From: Fusobacteriaceae bacterium UBA2433
GTDB lineage: Bacteria > Fusobacteriota > Fusobacteriia > Fusobacteriales > Fusobacteriaceae
Direction: 5' to 3'
Assembly (NCBI GenBank): GCA_002342785.1
Contig: DDQV01000138.1
Location: 1 to 38,760 of the forward strand
DNA length: 38,760 nucleotides
In this document: piece by piece, positions 26,568-35,031 of the stretch
How positions within the stretch are numbered: position 1 is the first letter of the stretch
How the letters are laid out: each line of letters starts with the position of its first letter
The notes under the pieces: generated by a model
Seen by the model: the letters and a program-made list of their open reading frames with translations, nothing else
What the model was told of the DNA's origin: nothing
Database searches by the model: none
Program-made: the position numbers and the translations under genes

Positions 26568-27632
26568 TTAATAGAAAATCTTTTTTACATAGGGAGAGGT
26601 AGTTAGTTCTAAAAGTGAGCTATAATCCAATTTAAATTTTACTATATCTCCCACCCTATATTTTTCCATTGAATCTGTTATATCTAATATTAAATGATCG
26701 CTACTAGCTCCTAATATTATTAAATTTTTATCTACTACTCTTAGATCTGAGTGATCTACATCTTGTTCTCCAATAGCTAAGATAGCGCGTTTTCTTATTC
26801 CTCTATCAACAAATATAGGTTTTTTTCCAAAAGCATTAAATCCTATTTCTCCAACTGGACAAGATTCTTTTTCCTTTAATTCTATTATCTCTGCTTCTAA
26901 TCTTACGCTGTCATGAAAACATCCTTCCAAATCTTTCCCATAAGCTGTCTCCCTTCCAAAAATAAGAGATTCTCCCAACCTTAAATTATTTATCCTAGAT
27001 GGTATAGTATTTTTTAATAATAGATCTAAACTACTAGAGTTTCCTCCAGATATAATATTTAATTTAATATTATAATTTTTTTCTATCCAAATAGATATTT
27101 CTTCTAGTTGTCCTAAATTTTCTAAACTAGGAATAATTCCTCCATAACATGAAAGATTTACACCTATCCCCTCTAATTTAATATTTTCCATAGGAATTAT
27201 TTTCTCTATATAATTTTTTACATCTTCTGGCAAGATCCCCTCTCTAAGATCTCCTAGATCGATCATCAATATTATTTTATGAATTTTATCTTGTTTTTTT
27301 GCCTCTCTATTTAAAAGTTCTATTATATATATCTCACTATTTAAACTTATATCCACATGTTCTATAACTTCCTTTATTTGAGTTTTCATAGGCATACGAA
27401 TCATCACGCTAGGAACACCTAAACTTTTAAATTCTTTTAAATTTTCTACCCTAGAATCTCCCAAATATTTTACGCCACCTTCCACCATTACTCTAGCTAT
27501 CTCTATACTTCCTGAAAATACCTTTCCTACTCCTACTACATCTATATTTGATTCCCTACATTTTTTTGTGAGAATCTTTACATTTTCCTTTATTTTATTT
27601 AGATCTACTAATACCCTTGGATACTCAGCCAT
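26568..27632 (-). CDS. Ornithine/alanine racemase family PLP enzyme (Orr-like)
   Basis: A 354-residue fold-type III PLP enzyme. The PLP lysine is Lys37 in GVGKVFSG; other family parts are YLGDSRVENLKEF, MIDLGDLREGI, NIISGGNSSSLDLL (phosphate binding) and INNLRLGESLIFGRETAYG. It resembles ornithine racemase (Orr) of Stickland-fermenting Clostridia more than Alr; it lacks the Alr Tyr segment. Ornithine racemase feeds D-ornithine to D-ornithine aminomutase, but no ord or oraSE gene is in the window, so substrate is inferred only. The gene lies 93 bases downstream of alr. A TGgTAAAAT element at 27691-27699 could give it its own promoter. GGAGG precedes the start. Confidence 0.8.
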   Translation of the reverse strand: MAEYPRVLVDLNKIKENVKILTKKCRESNIDVVGVGKVFSGSIEIARVMVEGGVKYLGDSRVENLKEFKSLGVPSVMIRMPMKTQIKEVIEHVDISLNSEIYIIELLNREAKKQDKIHKIILMIDLGDLREGILPEDVKNYIEKIIPMENIKLEGIGVNLSCYGGIIPSLENLGQLEEISIWIEKNYNIKLNIISGGNSSSLDLLLKNTIPSRINNLRLGESLIFGRETAYGKDLEGCFHDSVRLEAEIIELKEKESCPVGEIGFNAFGKKPIFVDRGIRKRAILAIGEQDVDHSDLRVVDKNLIILGASSDHLILDITDSMEKYRVGDIVKFKLDYSSLLELTTSPYVKKIFY

Positions 27633-27725
27633 AAAAAAATACCTCCTTTATTTTTATTTTTAAAATAATTTAATAGTTGGTTTTCATTATATTTTACCAC
27701 ATAGATCAAATAAAAAAATTTAAAC

Positions 27726-28922
27726 TTAAAATGTAAGATCTATCTTATCTAATACCTCATCTTTTATCTCTACTATTCTATCATTTTTTTTATATACTCT
27801 AGGAACTCTCTTACTGACACTACATAAAACTTCATAACTTATTGTCCCTAATATATTTGCTATCTCTTCTGGGGTAACTTTATTATACTCATCCTCTCCA
27901 AATAAAATAACTTCGTCTCCACCATCTATATCTAAGCCTGTTATGTCAACTACAAACTTATCCATACAGATAATTCCTGCTACCTTTGCTACCATATTTT
28001 TTCCCTTTATAATTACCCTGCCTTTATTACTCAGTCCACGACTATATCCATCAGCATAACCAATTGGTATTAATCCTGTTTTAGATTCTCTATTTACTGT
28101 ATATGTAAGACCATAACTTACTGATTCTCCTTTTTCTAATGTTCTCATATGATATATCTTACTGTGAAGTGACATCACTTGTTTTAAATCTATGACCTTG
28201 TCCTTCTCTTGAATTTCAGATGGATAGTGGCCATACATAAGAAGACCTACCCTTACCATATCATAATTAAATTCTGGTAGATCTAATATAGCAGCACTAT
28301 TTGATACATGTTTTATAGGGATCTCTACACCTAATTTTTTTAGTTCATCTATTATATATTTAAATTTTTCTATTTGTTTTAACGTATACCATTTGTCTAC
28401 TTCGTCTGCCACTGCAAAGTGTGTATATACTCCTTCTAAATATAAATTTTCCATCTCACTAATCTCTTTTATAACCTCTACAGATCTATATTTTACAGGT
28501 AATCCTACCCTATGCATCCCTGTATCTATATCTATATGTATTGCAACCTTCTTATTATATTTTTTTGCCAGTTGATTTAAAACTTTAGCTTGTCTAAGGG
28601 AATAAATTGTAGGAGTTATCCCCCATCTAATTACCTCATCTAAGTTAGCATCTGGAGTATATCCAAGTAATATAATCTGAATTCCCTTAAATATATTTCT
28701 TATCTCTATAGCTTCAGATAAAACAGCCACTGCAAATTTATTTATATTTTCTTTTTTTAATGTCTCTATTACTCCCAAAGATCCATGACCATATGCATCT
28801 GCTTTTATAACTGCCATAATTTGGGTTTTTGGTTTTATATTTTTTTTTATCTCCCTTACATTATATCCTAAATTATCTAGATTGATCTCTACCCAGACAG
28901 GTCTTTTAACATTTAACTCCAT
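27726..28922 (-). CDS. alr: Alanine racemase
   Basis: A 398-residue fold-type III PLP enzyme making D-Ala for peptidoglycan. The PLP lysine is Lys40 in AVIKADAYGHGS; the catalytic Tyr of the partner subunit is in SYGLTYTV, and GLIPIGYADGYSRGLSN and ICMDKFVVDI are intact. The start is uncertain: GTG at 28934 is one base from the AGGAG, whereas ATG at 28922 is 13 bases away. I use the ATG, which removes only four Lys-rich residues. It is followed by the Orr-like gene in the same direction. A TTGTTA-17-TACTAT promoter candidate lies upstream. Confidence 0.92.
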   Translation of the reverse strand: MELNVKRPVWVEINLDNLGYNVREIKKNIKPKTQIMAVIKADAYGHGSLGVIETLKKENINKFAVAVLSEAIEIRNIFKGIQIILLGYTPDANLDEVIRWGITPTIYSLRQAKVLNQLAKKYNKKVAIHIDIDTGMHRVGLPVKYRSVEVIKEISEMENLYLEGVYTHFAVADEVDKWYTLKQIEKFKYIIDELKKLGVEIPIKHVSNSAAILDLPEFNYDMVRVGLLMYGHYPSEIQEKDKVIDLKQVMSLHSKIYHMRTLEKGESVSYGLTYTVNRESKTGLIPIGYADGYSRGLSNKGRVIIKGKNMVAKVAGIICMDKFVVDITGLDIDGGDEVILFGEDEYNKVTPEEIANILGTISYEVLCSVSKRVPRVYKKNDRIVEIKDEVLDKIDLTF

Positions 28923-28985
28923 TTTTTTCTTCACACTCCTAATATCTTTTAACCAATAAATATTATATTTTTTTGTTGCATACCT

Positions 28986-29014
28986 ATAGTATATTAAAGT
29001 GGAGAATATAACAA
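28986..29014 (-). promoter_or_regulatory. Candidate promoter of alr
   Basis: On the minus strand TTGTTA, 17-base spacer, TACTAT, about 65 bases before the start. Four of six bases match in each box. Confidence 0.3.
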
Positions 29015-29030
29015 TTATTTTATTTAAAAA

Positions 29031-29068
29031 TATAAAAAAAGGTTATAGATAAAAAAATCTATAACCTT
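29031..29068 (-). terminator. Intrinsic terminator of the PP-loop gene
   Basis: On the minus strand a perfect 12-bp stem AAGGTTATAGAT / ATCTATAACCTT with a T-rich loop, followed by T7, just after the stop. Confidence 0.8.
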
Positions 29069-29076
29069 ATAGTTGA

Positions 29077-30069
29077 TTATAATACTAAATATTTTTTCAT
29101 ATCTTCAGCCAATCTTTCTAAATTTACTGCTTCTACCCTTACAATTTTATCATTTAAAAGTAGTTGGATATCCTTTTTTCCCTTACCTTGAGAATATCTT
29201 GAAAATAATTCTTTAGCTAAATTAATTTGATCTTCATTTAGATCTCCATATCCTATAATAGCTGGTCCTGGAGTATCTACTCCTGCTATATATAGATTTC
29301 CATATCTTTTATATTCAGAAAGTTTTAAATTATCTTCCTTTTCCCTTCCAACAAATAAATATTTACCCTTATCTAATCTAAAAAATCTTCCTCTTTTAGT
29401 TAGATGAAATAAATATGAGTATCTATCTTCTAAAAATCCATCTTCCTCTAAAGTTCGAAGTCTCTTAGAATAGTTTGGTTCTGTTAATAGACATCCTCCA
29501 CCAGGTGAGGGATATTCCACAAGTCCCCATCTTTCTGCCAATTCAATTTGAGGTTTTCTACTTCTTCCATTGATACTCATCAACTGCTCTCTATCGATCC
29601 ATCCTAATTCCTCAGGTTTTGTGATAGGCAATAGTTTAGCAGATAAAGGTCTAACTATTAACTCTCCTAAATCTTTTCCAGATAATTTTTTAACTCTATT
29701 CATAGAACTAAAATTTTGTGACATAGGTCTTTGTCCTAAAACTTCTCCAGATATTAAAAAATCAGCGTCATATTCTTTTAATAGTTCTCCCGCTTTTTCA
29801 AACATAAGAGCGTGACAATCGATACATGGATTCATATTTTTTCCCCTTCCACTTGGAGGGTTTTTTACTAATTCTGTATGAAGTTCACTAAAATCTATAT
29901 AGTCTAATCTCATTCCCAATTGTTTAGCCATATTATCTGCTTTTTCATTTCTCCCGCCAAAAAAATGTGATACAAAATTAAGTGCTATAACTTCTATCCC
30001 TTGTTGTTGTACTAATCTGATAGCTAAAGTACTATCTAGCCCACCTGAAAAAAGTGCCAATGCTTTCAT
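29077..30069 (-). CDS. PP-loop ATPase, ThiI/MnmA-like (possible tRNA thiolation)
   Basis: A 330-residue protein of the N-type ATP pyrophosphatase (PP-loop) superfamily. SGGLDS (residues 8-13) binds ATP; conserved features are CIDCHALMFEKAGELL (a CxxC pair), ISGEVLGQRPMSQ and YPSPGGGCLLTEP. These resemble proteins often named ThiI-like or tRNA 2-thiouridylase-like; it lacks the THUMP domain of ThiI. The C-terminal part (about 210-330) looks like an NFACT-R-type domain. Sulfur transfer to tRNA is inference. The ATG at 30069 has GGAGG seven bases upstream; the longer frame from 30099 has no SD. It is monocistronic. Confidence 0.75.
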   Translation of the reverse strand: MKALALFSGGLDSTLAIRLVQQQGIEVIALNFVSHFFGGRNEKADNMAKQLGMRLDYIDFSELHTELVKNPPSGRGKNMNPCIDCHALMFEKAGELLKEYDADFLISGEVLGQRPMSQNFSSMNRVKKLSGKDLGELIVRPLSAKLLPITKPEELGWIDREQLMSINGRSRKPQIELAERWGLVEYPSPGGGCLLTEPNYSKRLRTLEEDGFLEDRYSYLFHLTKRGRFFRLDKGKYLFVGREKEDNLKLSEYKRYGNLYIAGVDTPGPAIIGYGDLNEDQINLAKELFSRYSQGKGKKDIQLLLNDKIVRVEAVNLERLAEDMKKYLVL

Positions 30070-30212
30070 TTTTGTTCCTCCGTGTTTTAAAATGCTCAAG
30101 AAGTTTTACTTCTCTAAATAAATTATTTTTTTACCATATTAGTCAGAAAACATTATACCACTTTTTTTAAATTTTTCCAAATAATGAAGTTCTATAAAAT
30201 AATAAAGTTCTC

Positions 30213-30246
30213 AAAAAAAGTTCTAATTCATTAGACATTAGAACTT
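30213..30246 (-). terminator. Intrinsic terminator of the hemW-yggS-sepF operon
   Basis: On the minus strand a 10-bp stem AAGTTCTAAT / ATTAGAACTT with an 8-base loop and T7, directly after the sepF stop. Confidence 0.8.
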
Positions 30247-30252
30247 CTTTTT

Positions 30253-30690
30253 CTATTCAAATATTTCATTATTTTCATCTTCCACATAAGATCTTGTTCC
30301 ATCAGGAACAGATACATATACTTTTTTACTTACAGTTATAAATCTAGCTTTTTTAACTTCCATAGCTCCACTTAAGAAATCTAACATCCTTTGAGCAGAT
30401 TCATTATTTAGATGTTCTAAGTTTACAGTTACAATCTTTTCCTTATTGATATAATTTGCAATTTTTTTACACTCATCAAAATTATTTGGACTGACAAAAA
30501 TAGTTTGATAGTCACTTACATCTCCAGTATTTTCATATATATCCTTTTTTAAATTTGATGATGATGGAACCGAGAGTCCCTCTTCTTCTAATTCTTCGTC
30601 TACCTCAACTAATATTTTTTCTTCAATATCTTCAACTTCCTCTGTTCCTTCAAATCCTAAAACTTGTTTGAAATTTTTCAAAAATTCCAT
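30253..30690 (-). CDS. sepF: Cell division protein SepF
   Basis: A 145-residue protein with the SepF layout: an N-terminal amphipathic membrane-binding helix (MEFLKNFKQVLGF), an acidic linker (about 15-60) and the C-terminal SepF domain (about 62-135; TIFVSPNNFDECKKIANYIN, VTVNLEHLNNESAQRMLDFLSG, RFITVSKKVYVSVPD). SepF anchors and bundles FtsZ at the division site. It is the last gene of a tight operon after yggS (11-base gap), the same order (yggS-sepF) as in Firmicutes division clusters, but here linked to hemW instead of ftsZ or ylmG. AGGAGG lies upstream. Confidence 0.9.
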   Translation of the reverse strand: MEFLKNFKQVLGFEGTEEVEDIEEKILVEVDEELEEEGLSVPSSSNLKKDIYENTGDVSDYQTIFVSPNNFDECKKIANYINKEKIVTVNLEHLNNESAQRMLDFLSGAMEVKKARFITVSKKVYVSVPDGTRSYVEDENNEIFE

Positions 30691-30701
30691 TTTCTCCCCT
30701 C

Positions 30702-31376
30702 CTACTTAAATATCTTACTTCCAACTCTAAGTATCGTTGCTCCTTCAAAAAGAGCTATCTTATAATCATTTGTCATTCCCATGGAAAGTTCTACTAACTT
30801 ACCATTAAAATATCTTTTATTTAGTTGATCTTTTAATTTTAAAAGATCTGAAAAAACTTTTCTAATATCTTCCTCTTCATAGGTAAAAGGTGCCATGGTC
30901 ATAAGACCACAGATATTTATATTTTCTAATTTTAAAAGATCCGGTAGTTCCTCATACAATCTTTTTATAGAGTAACCTTCCTTACTTTCTTCGTTAGATA
31001 TATTTACCTCTAATAATACATCTATCCTTCTATTATTTTGTTTAGCTCTCTTATCTATCTCTTTTGCTAGAGATATTTTATTTACAGAATGAATCATATC
31101 TATATAGGGAGCAATATATTTTACCTTATTTTTTTGTAGATTTCCAATAAAATGCCATTTTATATCTTTTTCTCCTAAACTATTTAATATCTCTCTTTTT
31201 TCCTCTAAAGCTTGTACCCTATTTTCCCCAACAACTTTACATCCTGCCTTTACTACTTCTAATACACCTAAGGCATCTACATATTTTGTAGTTGGTAGTA
31301 ATAATACTTTTTCTGGATTAGGTGAATATTTTTTTATATCATCTTTTAATTCTAAAATATTTTCTTTAATCTTCAT
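30702..31376 (-). CDS. yggS: YggS/PLPBP family PLP-binding protein
   Basis: A 224-residue single-domain fold-type III PLP protein (PROSC/PLPBP family) that manages free PLP levels and has no racemase activity. The PLP lysine is Lys31 in LLPTTKYVD; VVGENRVQALEEK, WHFIGNLQKNKVKYI, LLEVNISNEESKEGY, GLMTMAPF and LSMGMTNDYKIALFEGATILRVG are all conserved family segments. GGGGAGG lies before the ATG. Middle gene of hemW-yggS-sepF, with a 12-base gap from hemW and 11 bases to sepF. Confidence 0.94.
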   Translation of the reverse strand: MKIKENILELKDDIKKYSPNPEKVLLLPTTKYVDALGVLEVVKAGCKVVGENRVQALEEKREILNSLGEKDIKWHFIGNLQKNKVKYIAPYIDMIHSVNKISLAKEIDKRAKQNNRRIDVLLEVNISNEESKEGYSIKRLYEELPDLLKLENINICGLMTMAPFTYEEEDIRKVFSDLLKLKDQLNKRYFNGKLVELSMGMTNDYKIALFEGATILRVGSKIFK

Positions 31377-31388
31377 AGATCCTCCCCT

Positions 31389-32480
31389 CTATTCCATGAT
31401 TTCTACAAATACATCATTTGAAAACATGAGCCCTTTTGACGTTAACTTATATCTATCATCTTCAATCTTTAAATATCCTCTTTCATGTAGATCTTTTATT
31501 TTTTTCATATAGATATTATCTTCTATCTCTATCCCTTTATTTAAAAGACGAAGTCCTAGGATATAGTAATTTTCTAGATTATCTTTATCACTGACTACTT
31601 CTACTTCCATCAAAGGTTTTTCATTAGAATCTATCTTTTTATAATAATCTAAAAATTCTATCTCATTTTTATATCTAATCCCTTCATAATATCCTGAGGC
31701 CCCTAGTCCTACTCCAATATATTTTTTATTCTTCCAATATTTACTATTGTGTCTTCCCTCGTATTTTTTCTTGGAAAAATTAGAGATCTCATAGTGAAGG
31801 TATCCTATTTTTTTTAATCTTTCTATTATAAGTTCATACATCTTTGCTTCTAGATCATTATCTAAAGGATCTAACTCTCCCTTGTCCAAAAGATCCATAA
31901 ACTTTGTTCCCTCTTCCCAAATAAGTGAATATATAGATATATGTTCTGGAGATAATCTTTCAACTATATCTAGATCTTTTTTCAACTCTTCAATGGTTTG
32001 GTCTGGAGTAGCAAATATCAGGTCTATACTTATATTTTCAAATCCTACTTCCCTTGCATCATTATAGGTATTTAGAGCTACTTCCTTATTATGAATCCTT
32101 CCTAAAACTTTTAATTTTTCATCGTTAAAACTTTGAATTCCAATACTGAGTCTATTAATTCCTATTTTTTTTAGTTGTTCTAATTTTTTTCTATCTACTG
32201 TTTGAGGATTTACTTCTAAAGTTATCTCAGCATCTTCCCCTATATTTAATTCTTTTAAAATCTTTTCTATCTCATCTACATCTAATAGTGAGGGTGTTCC
32301 CCCTCCAAAATAAACAGTGTCATATTTTAACTTAGGATATAATCTTATCTCCTCAATTAATTTTTCTACATATTCACCCCTATCATCTTTATTTTTTTCC
32401 TCACATGAAAATGAAAGGAAATCACAATATCCACATTTTTTTACACAAAATGGAATATGAATATATATAGCATCACACAT
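31389..32480 (-). CDS. hemW: Radical SAM heme chaperone HemW
   Basis: A 363-residue radical SAM protein of the HemN/HemW family. The cluster motif is CVKKCGYCDF (Cys12, Cys16, Cys19), with Phe after the third Cys-Asp as in HemW and not the fourth Cys of true HemN. GGGTPSLL, EVNPQTVD, RLSIGIQSFND and LGRIHN follow, with a C-terminal HemN_C domain (about 295-363). HemW inserts heme into target proteins; a coproporphyrinogen oxidase role is less likely. First gene of the hemW-yggS-sepF operon; AAGGG lies upstream. Confidence 0.9.
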   Translation of the reverse strand: MCDAIYIHIPFCVKKCGYCDFLSFSCEEKNKDDRGEYVEKLIEEIRLYPKLKYDTVYFGGGTPSLLDVDEIEKILKELNIGEDAEITLEVNPQTVDRKKLEQLKKIGINRLSIGIQSFNDEKLKVLGRIHNKEVALNTYNDAREVGFENISIDLIFATPDQTIEELKKDLDIVERLSPEHISIYSLIWEEGTKFMDLLDKGELDPLDNDLEAKMYELIIERLKKIGYLHYEISNFSKKKYEGRHNSKYWKNKKYIGVGLGASGYYEGIRYKNEIEFLDYYKKIDSNEKPLMEVEVVSDKDNLENYYILGLRLLNKGIEIEDNIYMKKIKDLHERGYLKIEDDRYKLTSKGLMFSNDVFVEIME

Positions 32481-32603
32481 AATTATTCATCCCTTCTAAA
32501 ATTTAATTATATTATATATAAATCGATATTTTTTAAATTATCTATACTTTACAAATATACTTTAATTATAACAAAAAACTAAGTTATTAGAAACATTTTT
32601 ACA

Positions 32604-32636
32604 AATAAAAAAACCTAGGAAAGATCCTAGGTTTTA
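32604..32636 (-). terminator. Intrinsic terminator of the first BMP gene
   Basis: On the minus strand a perfect 10-bp stem AAAACCTAGG / CCTAGGTTTT with a 6-base loop and T7, just after the stop. Confidence 0.85.
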
Positions 32637-32641
32637 AAATA

Positions 32642-33637
32642 TTATTTTAATTTGATTGAACCATCGATTATACCATCTCTGATCTCTTTTATTTTTTCTA
32701 TTTTTTCCTCTCCGATTATATCTTTAGTATATTCAAATTTAGAAGTTCCTACTCCATTATTCGCTACACCAAATCTATTTAATCCTGCTTTAAAAGTTCC
32801 CTCTTTAACATCTTTTACTGCTGCAAAAACTGCTTCGTCTACATTTTTAATCATAGAAGTAAGAACTGTTCCTGGTGCTACATAATCTTGATTTGAATCT
32901 ACTCCCATTGCATATATTCCCATTGCTTTGGCTCCTTCAATAACTCCAGTACCTGTTCCACCAGCTGCATGGAAGATTACATCTGCACCTTGATTAAATT
33001 CTGCAATTGCACTTTCTTTTCCTCTAACTGGATCGTTAAAAGGATTTGGTCCAGATGTATATAAAGTAACTACTTTAATATCAGGATTTATATATTTTGC
33101 TCCTTGAGCATATCCATTTTCAAATTTTTGAATTAAAGGAACTTCCATTCCACCAACAAATCCAACTGTATCTGTTTTTGTCATCATAGCTGCTAGAGCT
33201 CCAACTAAAAATGATCCTTCATCTTCTGCAAATACTAATGAAGTTACGTTAGGTGCATCGATCACTTCATCTATAATAGCAAATTTAACATTTGGATGTT
33301 CTTTGGCAACTGTTTCTACTGAATCTTTCATCAAGAATCCTACACCTATTATTAAGTCATAGTTATTTTCAGCAAACTCTCTTAAGAATTGCATATCTTC
33401 CGATGGAGAAGCTGGTTCTACATATTTAAATTTGATTCCTAACTTTTCCTCTGCCATAGTAAGTCCTCTATAAGCTGAGTCATTAAATGATTTATCTCCT
33501 AACCCACCTGTAGATAAAACAATTCCAACGTTAAGAGTTTTTTCAGTTGTAGCCTCTTTAACATCTTCTTTTTTTCCACCACATGCAGTTAAAACCATAG
33601 CCAAAACTACTGTAAGTAATATCAATATTTTTTTCAT
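32642..33637 (-). CDS. BMP family (PnrA-like) nucleoside-binding lipoprotein, copy 1
   Basis: A 331-residue substrate-binding lipoprotein. A lipobox LTAC puts the lipidated Cys at 19 of MKKILILLTVVLAMVLTAC. The fold-type signature STGGLGDKSFNDSAYRG is complete, and DLIIGVGFLMKDS, GFVGGMEVPLIQKFENGY and HAAGGTGTGVIEGA are typical of Bmp/PnrA/Med proteins that bind purine nucleosides for ABC uptake. No ABC permease or ATPase gene is in the window. The ATG at 33637 has AGGAGG; the longer frame to 33661 does not. It is a close paralogue of the next gene. Own promoter and terminator. Confidence 0.9.
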   Translation of the reverse strand: MKKILILLTVVLAMVLTACGGKKEDVKEATTEKTLNVGIVLSTGGLGDKSFNDSAYRGLTMAEEKLGIKFKYVEPASPSEDMQFLREFAENNYDLIIGVGFLMKDSVETVAKEHPNVKFAIIDEVIDAPNVTSLVFAEDEGSFLVGALAAMMTKTDTVGFVGGMEVPLIQKFENGYAQGAKYINPDIKVVTLYTSGPNPFNDPVRGKESAIAEFNQGADVIFHAAGGTGTGVIEGAKAMGIYAMGVDSNQDYVAPGTVLTSMIKNVDEAVFAAVKDVKEGTFKAGLNRFGVANNGVGTSKFEYTKDIIGEEKIEKIKEIRDGIIDGSIKLK

Positions 33638-33677
33638 TTTTTTCCTCCTGTTAAATATCATTCTAATCCATTAATTC

Positions 33678-33706
33678 ATGATACCATATTTTTTTATGGC
33701 CTTCAA
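33678..33706 (-). promoter_or_regulatory. Promoter of BMP lipoprotein copy 1
   Basis: On the minus strand TTGAAG, 17-base spacer, TATCAT with extended -10 (TGgTATCAT), 40 bases before the ATG. Confidence 0.6.
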
Positions 33707-33726
33707 CACTTAAATTTAAAAGTGTT
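33705..33726. promoter_or_regulatory. Inverted repeat over the -35 of BMP copy 1
   Basis: AACACTT-N8-AAGTGTT, a perfect 7-bp inverted repeat that overlaps the end of the -35 box. It could be a repressor operator; the protein is unknown. Confidence 0.4.
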
Positions 33727-33785
33727 CATAAATTTCACTGTATATTCTTTTTCAATTCATTTATAATTTTTACAAAAAAAATTAT

Positions 33786-33822
33786 AAATAAAAAGAGCTA
33801 ATTTAAAAAATTAACTCTTTAA
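33786..33822 (-). terminator. Intrinsic terminator of the second BMP gene
   Basis: On the minus strand AAGAGTTAATTT / AAATTAGCTCTT, a 12-bp stem with one T-G wobble, followed by a T-rich tail, just after the stop. Confidence 0.75.
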
Positions 33823-33831
33823 AATATTTAT

Positions 33832-34842
33832 TTAATTTAACTTAGATATCTCTTTTTGTACATCGATCTTTCCAGATATAATATCTTTTTTTATTTGATC
33901 TAATCTTTTTAATCTATCTTCACCAATTTTATCTTTAGTATACTCTAAATCTGTTATTCCAACTCCACCATTAGCTAAGTTAAAAACTTTTTGTCTAGAT
34001 CTAAATCCTTCTTCCTTTGTCTCTTTGATTATAGTAAAGACTGCATTATCTACTTTTTTAAGCATAGAAGTAAGAACTGTTCCTGGTATTACACCATCTT
34101 GATTTGAATCTACTCCGACTGCATAGATATCTCTTTCTTTTGCTGCTTCAAATACTCCCATACCTGATCCTGCTGCTGCATGATATATAATATCTGCTGA
34201 ACTATCTATCATAGATAGTGCCATCTCTTTTCCACGAGCTGGATCGTTAAATGGACTATTTCCACCAACATATGTTTCAAATGTAGTTATCTCAGGATCT
34301 ATATATTTTGCTCCTGCCATAAATCCATCTCCAAATCTTTTGATTAGAGGAACTTCCATCCCACCTATAAATCCTATTGTATTTGTTTTTGTCATCATTC
34401 CAGCCAAGGCTCCTGCAACAAATGAACCTTCTGGTTCATTAAATGTAGCAGATATTATATTTGGCATATCAATAGGTTCATCTACCATTAAAAAATGTTT
34501 ATTTGGATATTCCTTTGCTACCTTAACTATAGAATCTCTCATTTGAAATCCTATTCCAATTATTAGATCATAATTTGCTTCTGCAAACTGTCTTAAAAAT
34601 GGATCAAATTCCGATACATTTGCTGGCTCTACATATTTTATCTTTACACCTAATTCCTTCTCTGCCATAGTAAGACCTCTATAAGCTGAGTCATTAAATG
34701 ATTTATCTCCTAACCCACCTGTAGATAATACTAAACCTATCTTTAATCCATTATCCTCTACTTTTTCTTCTTTTTTCTCATTTCCACAAGCTGTTAATAG
34801 TAATCCCATGATTACCATTATAACCATTAACATTTTTTTCAT
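33832..34842 (-). CDS. BMP family (PnrA-like) nucleoside-binding lipoprotein, copy 2
   Basis: A 336-residue paralogue of the neighbouring lipoprotein. Lipobox LTAC with Cys19; signature STGGLGDKSFNDSAYRG; GFIGGMEVPLIKRFGDGF; YHAAAGSGMGVFEAA; VGVDSNQDGVIPGTVLTS. A 69-base block is identical at the DNA level to copy 1 except one base, whereas the protein flanks differ more. AAGGAG lies upstream of the ATG. Each copy has its own terminator, so they are a tandem duplication and not one operon. Likely purine nucleoside binding, by family. Confidence 0.9.
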   Translation of the reverse strand: MKKMLMVIMVIMGLLLTACGNEKKEEKVEDNGLKIGLVLSTGGLGDKSFNDSAYRGLTMAEKELGVKIKYVEPANVSEFDPFLRQFAEANYDLIIGIGFQMRDSIVKVAKEYPNKHFLMVDEPIDMPNIISATFNEPEGSFVAGALAGMMTKTNTIGFIGGMEVPLIKRFGDGFMAGAKYIDPEITTFETYVGGNSPFNDPARGKEMALSMIDSSADIIYHAAAGSGMGVFEAAKERDIYAVGVDSNQDGVIPGTVLTSMLKKVDNAVFTIIKETKEEGFRSRQKVFNLANGGVGITDLEYTKDKIGEDRLKRLDQIKKDIISGKIDVQKEISKLN

Positions 34843-34902
34843 CTTCTCACCACTCCTTTTACAAACTTTTAATATTATATATTAATATCATCTCAATATA
34901 CA

Positions 34903-34914
34903 GGACTTATGTCC
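34903..34914. promoter_or_regulatory. Palindrome upstream of BMP copy 2
   Basis: GGACttatGTCC, a 4-bp perfect dyad with 4-base centre, about 60 bases upstream of the BMP copy 2 start and unlike the AACACTT repeat of copy 1. Possible operator, weak. Confidence 0.25.
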
Positions 34915-34967
34915 CTATAATTTTTTTTAAAAGGATTAGCGTAATAACTATAGATATGAATAGAATC

Positions 34968-35003
34968 TAAAAAGATGATCCCTATAAAATACAGAGATCA
35001 TCC
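34968..35003 (-). terminator. Intrinsic terminator of the rubrerythrin gene
   Basis: On the minus strand GATGATCTCTGTA / TATAGGGATCATC-type stem (two wobbles) with a TTTTA loop and T5, about 30 bases after the stop. Confidence 0.7.
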
Positions 35004-35031
35004 TTTGTTAGTAACTTAAATATATTTTTTC

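Noticed and set aside
34929..34946. AAAAGGATTAGCGTAAT resembling the terminator arm at 35721-35736
   Set aside because: Sixteen of 17 bases match, but there is no second arm, and short AT-rich matches are common here.
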